A stretch of 64,000 bases of DNA, taken from the NCBI RefSeq assembly GCF_052324685.1, contig NW_027506876.1:1799501-1863500 (forward strand). The letters run 5' to 3'. Origin of the DNA: Brachyhypopomus gauderio (Eukaryota > Chordata > Actinopteri > Gymnotiformes > Hypopomidae). How positions within the stretch are numbered: position 1 is the first letter of the stretch; the number at the start of each line of letters is the position of its first letter. The notes beneath the pieces are model-generated. The model was not told the DNA's origin, did no database searches, and was given only the letters and a program-made list of their open reading frames with translations. Positions 60,001-64,000 of the stretch are shown here, piece by piece. A program made the position numbers and the translations under genes.

Positions 60001-60319
60001 CTGTTTCAGATCCGACTGGGATCCAGACATGATAAGATCACCCGATGGACTAGCCCATTTAAAACAGCACAATCACAGAGGATGCTGCATATGAGTAAAT
60101 AAATCACCATCCACTGGAAACGGTTCGTCATGAGCATCTTTATATTAGATTTATCGCCAGTACGTTTGCATTTAAAACCACAATGTAATTTATTTGACAT
60201 TGTCAATGGCTGCAGGCATCATAAAGAAAGACAAGGTGAAAAGCGAGGACAAGTGTGATATTACCTGGTGACAAGGCACACGCCAGGACGAGGACACAAA
60301 ACACGGGCGCCCCAGACAT
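57016..60319 (-). CDS. sftpb: Surfactant protein B-like, three saposin-B domains
   Basis: Secreted precursor of saposin-fold, lipid-binding peptides. Exons 5' to 3': 60319-60265, 59938-59895, 58841-58767, 58536-58411, 58308-58186, 58071-57991, 57818-57629, 57519-57377, 57298-57218, 57087-57016; phases all agree, 329 aa. MSGAPVFCVLVLACALSPG is a signal peptide. Saposin domain 1 spans Cys38-Cys108 and domain 2 Cys148-Cys221 (ending CMLLHLC), each with six Cys. Domain 3 (from Cys239) has five. An N-glycosylation site NAS is at 256. Position next to USP39 equals human SFTPB; the paralogue prosaposin has four domains, so sftpb fits better. The acceptor before 58308 has a weak pyrimidine tract, and the last exon is uncertain: a GAG acceptor near 57193 would instead give a seven-residue end. 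Confidence 0.8.
59448..59632. mobile_element. 185-bp near-perfect palindrome (foldback MITE)
   Basis: The left arm begins CACTGAAAAAAATAAAGCAT and the right arm ends ATGCTTTATTTTTTTCAGTG. The arms are complementary over about 80 bp, including AATTGAATTAATCAATCACA. It lies in the sftpb intron between the exons at 59895 and 58841. Confidence 0.9.
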
Positions 60320-60604
60320 GGTGCAGGAAGACTGGCACAGAGAAGGACGCAGCGTCTTAACACGCCCGAGTGGGACGCACCGGGGACGGAACCGGAACCA
60401 GAGGCGCTTTCTGTTTCTGGTAAAACGCAAAAGGTTCACATATATTAGGACACGGGGAGAGACTTTGAATGCTGGAGCCCATGTGGTAGAAAAGGCGAAC
60501 TCTGTTTACTCGCGTATGGATCGTTTTGAAATTCTGATGAATTTCGGCATCTTTGACCGTCCTAACGTTTCCTGCACAACCTTCATTCCCTTTAACACAC
60601 ATCT

Positions 60605-60672
60605 TATAAAATTATATATGTATATATATATATATATATTATAAAATTATATATATATAAATTATAAAATAT

Positions 60673-60742
<70 letters not shown>
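60605..60742. repeat. AT microsatellite between sftpb and the nodal gene
   Basis: TA runs broken by AAAATTATA steps, about 290 bp upstream of the sftpb start on its promoter side. Confidence 0.9.
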
Positions 60743-60745
<3 letters not shown>

Positions 60746-61541
60746 ATGTTTTTACTTTCTCTAATGCTGAGTAAAATAACATCTCACCTTTATTGTCCTT
60801 TGTGACAAAATAGACAAGGTAGACTATAGTTCATTATGTGTCCAGCACAGTAATGGAAGCTAACATCATTATTATCATGTCAGTCAGTGTAATTATAAAT
60901 GAATGTTTTATGCTTATTGAATCATTGTAGAATGTACGTACTGATGTACTGTGCACGTTTATACTAATTTGTCTATGTTGCATAATTTGCCTGTATGGTG
61001 CTATTTTAAAAAATGCTGCAGTTAAATAATTAGGTGTTTGCCCTTGTGTATGGATAGGCCTATGTTTCATTAAATTGGTTAAGCAAAATTACGTTTCGCA
61101 TTATCACTTTCAAACCAGGGATGCATTCAGAATTGCTGAAATTCGCATCAGATGTAGGCTAAATGTGGAGAAATTAATGTTCTTAATTATGCAGCAAAGT
61201 CTGCACGTTATTGTCATTTAACATTTACTGGGCTGCATTGTGTTAGTGTCGTGTGTCGTGGCCTTGTGTCAAAGGAGCTCTGTGTACTGTAGAATTAGGA
61301 GCGTCGAGACATTTGCTGATAAAATCCTGAGCAGTTTGGAGAGACAGTGAACTTGACAGCTCTGTCTTGTTCCTTCTCAGATGTGCCTGAAGGATCAGAG
61401 GGATTCTTCAGACTGACAGGGTCATCAAAGGCCAGATGGATGCTTTAAAAGCTCCGTGCAAGGCCCGGACTCACACAGTAAGGAGAACTACTGAGACGAA
61501 CACTAATTCCGCGTCTTCACAGAAAACACATTTTCGTGTCG
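60743..61541. other. Upstream region of the nodal-related gene
   Basis: No gene is seen. No clear FoxH1-type AATMCACA pair was found by eye here or in intron 1, although such sites drive nodal autoregulation in other vertebrates. Confidence 0.4.
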
Positions 61542-61548
61542 TATATAA
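61542..61548 (+). promoter_or_regulatory. TATA box-like sequence before the nodal-related gene
   Basis: TATATAA lies only 22 bp upstream of the chosen ATG at 61570, which would place a conventional start site at or after the ATG. Either the real TSS is further upstream or this is not a working TATA box. Confidence 0.3.
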
Positions 61549-61569
61549 ATCCGGTACGTAGATTATACG

Positions 61570-62113
61570 ATGGGGCTCGGTTTCGCCGTGGTGTGGGTTC
61601 TTACTCTCAGTCTGGGCTGCGTGGGAGTGAAACATGACGGACCGTACAGGACCGCGCTTCACGCACACCGCCCCAAGGCAGACAGAGGACACAGTATTCC
61701 TCTGCTTCATCCTAACAGATATCCACTATACATGATGCAGCTGTATCGAGACTACACATCTGCTGATGCCTGGAAGACGCCTTCACGTATGACCAGTCCA
61801 ACTTTACAACAGTCCGACTCCGTCCTGAGTTTGATCGCAAAAGGTAAGCATATTTAAAAAATGTATTAAGCATACTTAATAAGTCAAGTTACGGTTCTAA
61901 GGTATGATACCATTATGAATGTATCTGTTATAACTTATCATCTTTTCATTTACTTATTTGCTTAGGCAAAAAAAATCTTACTATATAGTTATATTGAGCG
62001 CTACACAGTTCAGTGAACAAAATAGCCTTTGAAAGTATGATTCCATTAGCCTACAACATACAACGACCAATGACCACTAGAGTTAATGTCAATTCAATAC
62101 TGCTGCTTTCATT

Positions 62114-62165
<52 letters not shown>

Positions 62166-63760
62166 TGTGTGTGTGTGTGTGTGTGCGCAGAGGGAGAATG
62201 TGACAGGAGGGACTTGTGGCCACTATACTAACATTAGGCATCGTTATCAGACTCTCACTTGTTATAGGCTTCTGTCTGATCCTCAACTTTTACAACGCAG
62301 TAGTGTCAATGCTTTTTCAACTTTAAAGAGGTTTCTCTGTTTTATGTGTACGACTGTGTATTACTCCATCAGACGTCTGTTACAATGGGAGGTTCAATAC
62401 ACATATCACCCCCTCACCCCTCACCCCTCACTCCCTCACCCCTCACCCCCTCACCCCTCACCTCCGCCTCTCCCATAATGGTTCCTCCTTAGAACCTATA
62501 AACCATTGTAAACACTTTATTGTACTGCCTTGGTTTGTTCTATATCACTGTTGCTTTCATTTAATTTGTTAGTTGTATCTAACTGCTTATCGTTTTAATT
62601 TGCCAGAATGTCATCAGGTTGGTGAGCGGTGGCGTGTCACTTTTGACATGTCTTCTCTTTCCGGCAACGAAGAAATTCAACTCTCCGAACTTCGATTCCG
62701 TCTGCCTGCATTTTCTGGATCCAAGCGAGCAGTGGTGGAGATGTACCACACAGGGACACCGGGCTGCCAGCAGGACCCCACGACCTGTCAGAAAGAGCCT
62801 CGCTTTATTGGCAGCATCACGTCTTCACCAGCTACAACAACATCCGCTTGGAAAGTCTTCAACGTAACAGCTTTGCTCAAATATTGGCTATATCAAGAAA
62901 GTAAGGCATCGAGTCAAATGGACCTGACGGAAAACAACAAAGACCCGGGGAGTGATGTGGAAGAGGGCAGCGGAGCAGACGTCCAGAAAACGTTTCCAGT
63001 ACGACACCGCAGTAGCTGGCAGAGGAGGATCCAGCATCCCACCATAAACCGAGTGATGATTGTTGTGTTTTCAAAAAACACTTTAGCCCGAGGCCACCAG
63101 CACCCCCCCAGTCTAATCCAGACAGTAGAGCACTCTAAATATGTCACCCTGGACCGAGCCTCCCAGGTGCGCAGACACAAGAGAAACAGGGTGGAGAGGA
63201 TACCTGTTCGGGAGGTAGCGAACGAGAACATCACCACACCTGGATCACCTGCAGAACCCATCCTCAGCCCGCTGTGCAGGCGTGTTGACATGTGGGTGGA
63301 TTTCGACCAAATAGGATGGAATGAGTGGATTGTGCACCCAAAGCGATATAACGCGTTCCGATGCGAAGGGGAATGTCCGGTTCCGTTAGACGAATCTTTC
63401 AAGCCCACAAATCACGCCTACATGCAGGTGAGTAAAAAATTATACCCTGTGCCCATTTTTGTAATGACAAAGAACAGTCTATTACAATTAAATTTGCACG
63501 TTTGTTTAGCATTGTAGCTATACTTATATAGCTATATAGCTATACTTATATATTTAGCGTTGTGTATTTAAATGTATTTTGCATTCTATCCTTTCTATGC
63601 ACGACAGAGTCTGCTGAAGCTGTATGATCCGGAGCGGGTGGCCTGTGCGTCGTGTGTGCCTGTTCGTCTCAGCTCTGTGTCAATGCTGTACTACGAGGGG
63701 GACCAAGTGGTTCTCCGTCACCACGAGGACATGGTTGTAGAAGAATGTGGTTGTCACTGA
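61570..63760 (+). CDS. spaw: Nodal-related TGF-beta ligand, probably southpaw
   Basis: Secreted morphogen of the nodal subfamily; nodal ligands act through activin receptors with an EGF-CFC co-receptor in mesendoderm and left-right patterning. Exons 61570-61843, 62607-63427 and 63608-63760 join in phase to 415 aa. A signal peptide covers about residues 1-20. The propeptide is followed by the furin site RRHKR (280-284), leaving a 131-residue mature ligand. Seven cysteines form the knot, from [20 protein letters not shown] through RCEGECP and ACASC to the end VEECGCH. N-glycosylation sites are NVT (propeptide) and NIT (mature N-terminus). The three-exon layout is that of nodal genes. Choice of spaw over ndr1/ndr2 rests on sequence impression and locus; a tree would decide. 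Confidence 0.9.
62116..62185. repeat. TG microsatellite in nodal intron 1
   Basis: TG run with one GAGTG interruption. It is responsible for the short Cys/Val frames. Confidence 0.95.
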
Positions 63761-63919
63761 AGAACGTTGTTGGACACCAGGGCTACCATTCCACTGGAAA
63801 GTTATTTAGTAACTTAATACCTTCAGAAACACACTGCAGACTTCACAAAGTGTCTGCATAATTGTACATTTCAAGGAAACTGACATTTTTCGTTGATTGA
63901 ATATGTTAAACAGCTGTAA

Positions 63920-63925
63920 AATAAA
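63920..63925 (+). terminator. Polyadenylation signal of the nodal-related gene
   Basis: AATAAA about 160 bp after the stop codon, followed by GTGTATCC. Confidence 0.65.
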
Positions 63926-64000
63926 GTGTATCCAAGACGAGCCTCTACAAGTCAAGTATATGACACTATTGAAATATTTAATATTTATATGTAGACTATG

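Noticed and set aside
62573..62606. ATG-initiated frame starting at 62573 as the nodal start
   Set aside because: The segment before 62607 is intron with a good pyrimidine tract and CCAG acceptor; exon 1 at 61570-61843 supplies a signal peptide and joins in phase.
1..64000. tRNA, rRNA or snRNA genes
   Set aside because: No convincing tRNA cloverleaf, rRNA or U-snRNA sequence was seen by eye; a covariance-model scan would be needed to exclude diverged copies.

Overview
This is vertebrate nuclear DNA, almost certainly from a teleost fish. All genes have GT-AG introns with phases that join exactly. The families are vertebrate-specific (INPP5J, MAT2A, C2orf68, USP39, SFTPB, a nodal ligand). The filler is fish-typical: L2-like LINEs, Tc1 elements, many hAT-type MITEs and a very large amount of minisatellite DNA. 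An ostariophysan fish would fit the repeats, but the sequence does not prove it.

Layout, left to right. (1) 1-7347, + strand: the 3' part of an inositol polyphosphate 5-phosphatase of the INPP5J (PIPP) type; its first intron in view holds a four-deep nest of transposons. (2) 7.35-18.0 kb: probable 3' UTR of that gene, then LINE fragments and a 1.6-kb palindromic hAT element. (3) 18,091-27,374, + strand: complete mat2a (S-adenosylmethionine synthetase, 9 exons, 396 aa). A 3' UTR probably runs to about 29.64 kb: past a 1.4-kb minisatellite lie two hairpins with METTL16-type UACAGARAA loops, followed by AATAAA. (4) 29.6-39.6 kb: LINE, a transposase relic, a 7 x 60-bp array and about 5 kb of AT-rich DNA with no gene seen. 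(5) 39,597-43,046, - strand: a complete C2orf68 (UPF0561) homologue, 165 aa. (6) 43,708-56,295, + strand: complete usp39, 13 exons, 497 aa, head-to-head with C2orf68 across a roughly 660-bp promoter. (7) 57,016-60,319, - strand: a surfactant protein B-like gene with three saposin domains, tail-to-tail with usp39. (8) 61,570-63,760, + strand: a nodal-related TGF-beta ligand, probably southpaw, complete in three exons.

The genes do not form one pathway. The order MAT2A - C2orf68 - USP39 - SFTPB matches human 2p11.2, and the neighbouring nodal gene recalls human 10q22, which holds NODAL, PSAP (the SFTPB paralogue) and MAT1A. The window therefore looks like one member of an old paralogous chromosome block. 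About one fifth of it is tandem repeat, lying inside introns and one 3' UTR of otherwise intact genes. All very long open frames in the window (800-1190 aa) are artefacts of these arrays. I did not find a convincing new multi-gene system. The most interesting signals are the displaced mat2a regulatory hairpins, the transposons placed at regulatory positions, and the tandem-repeat load.
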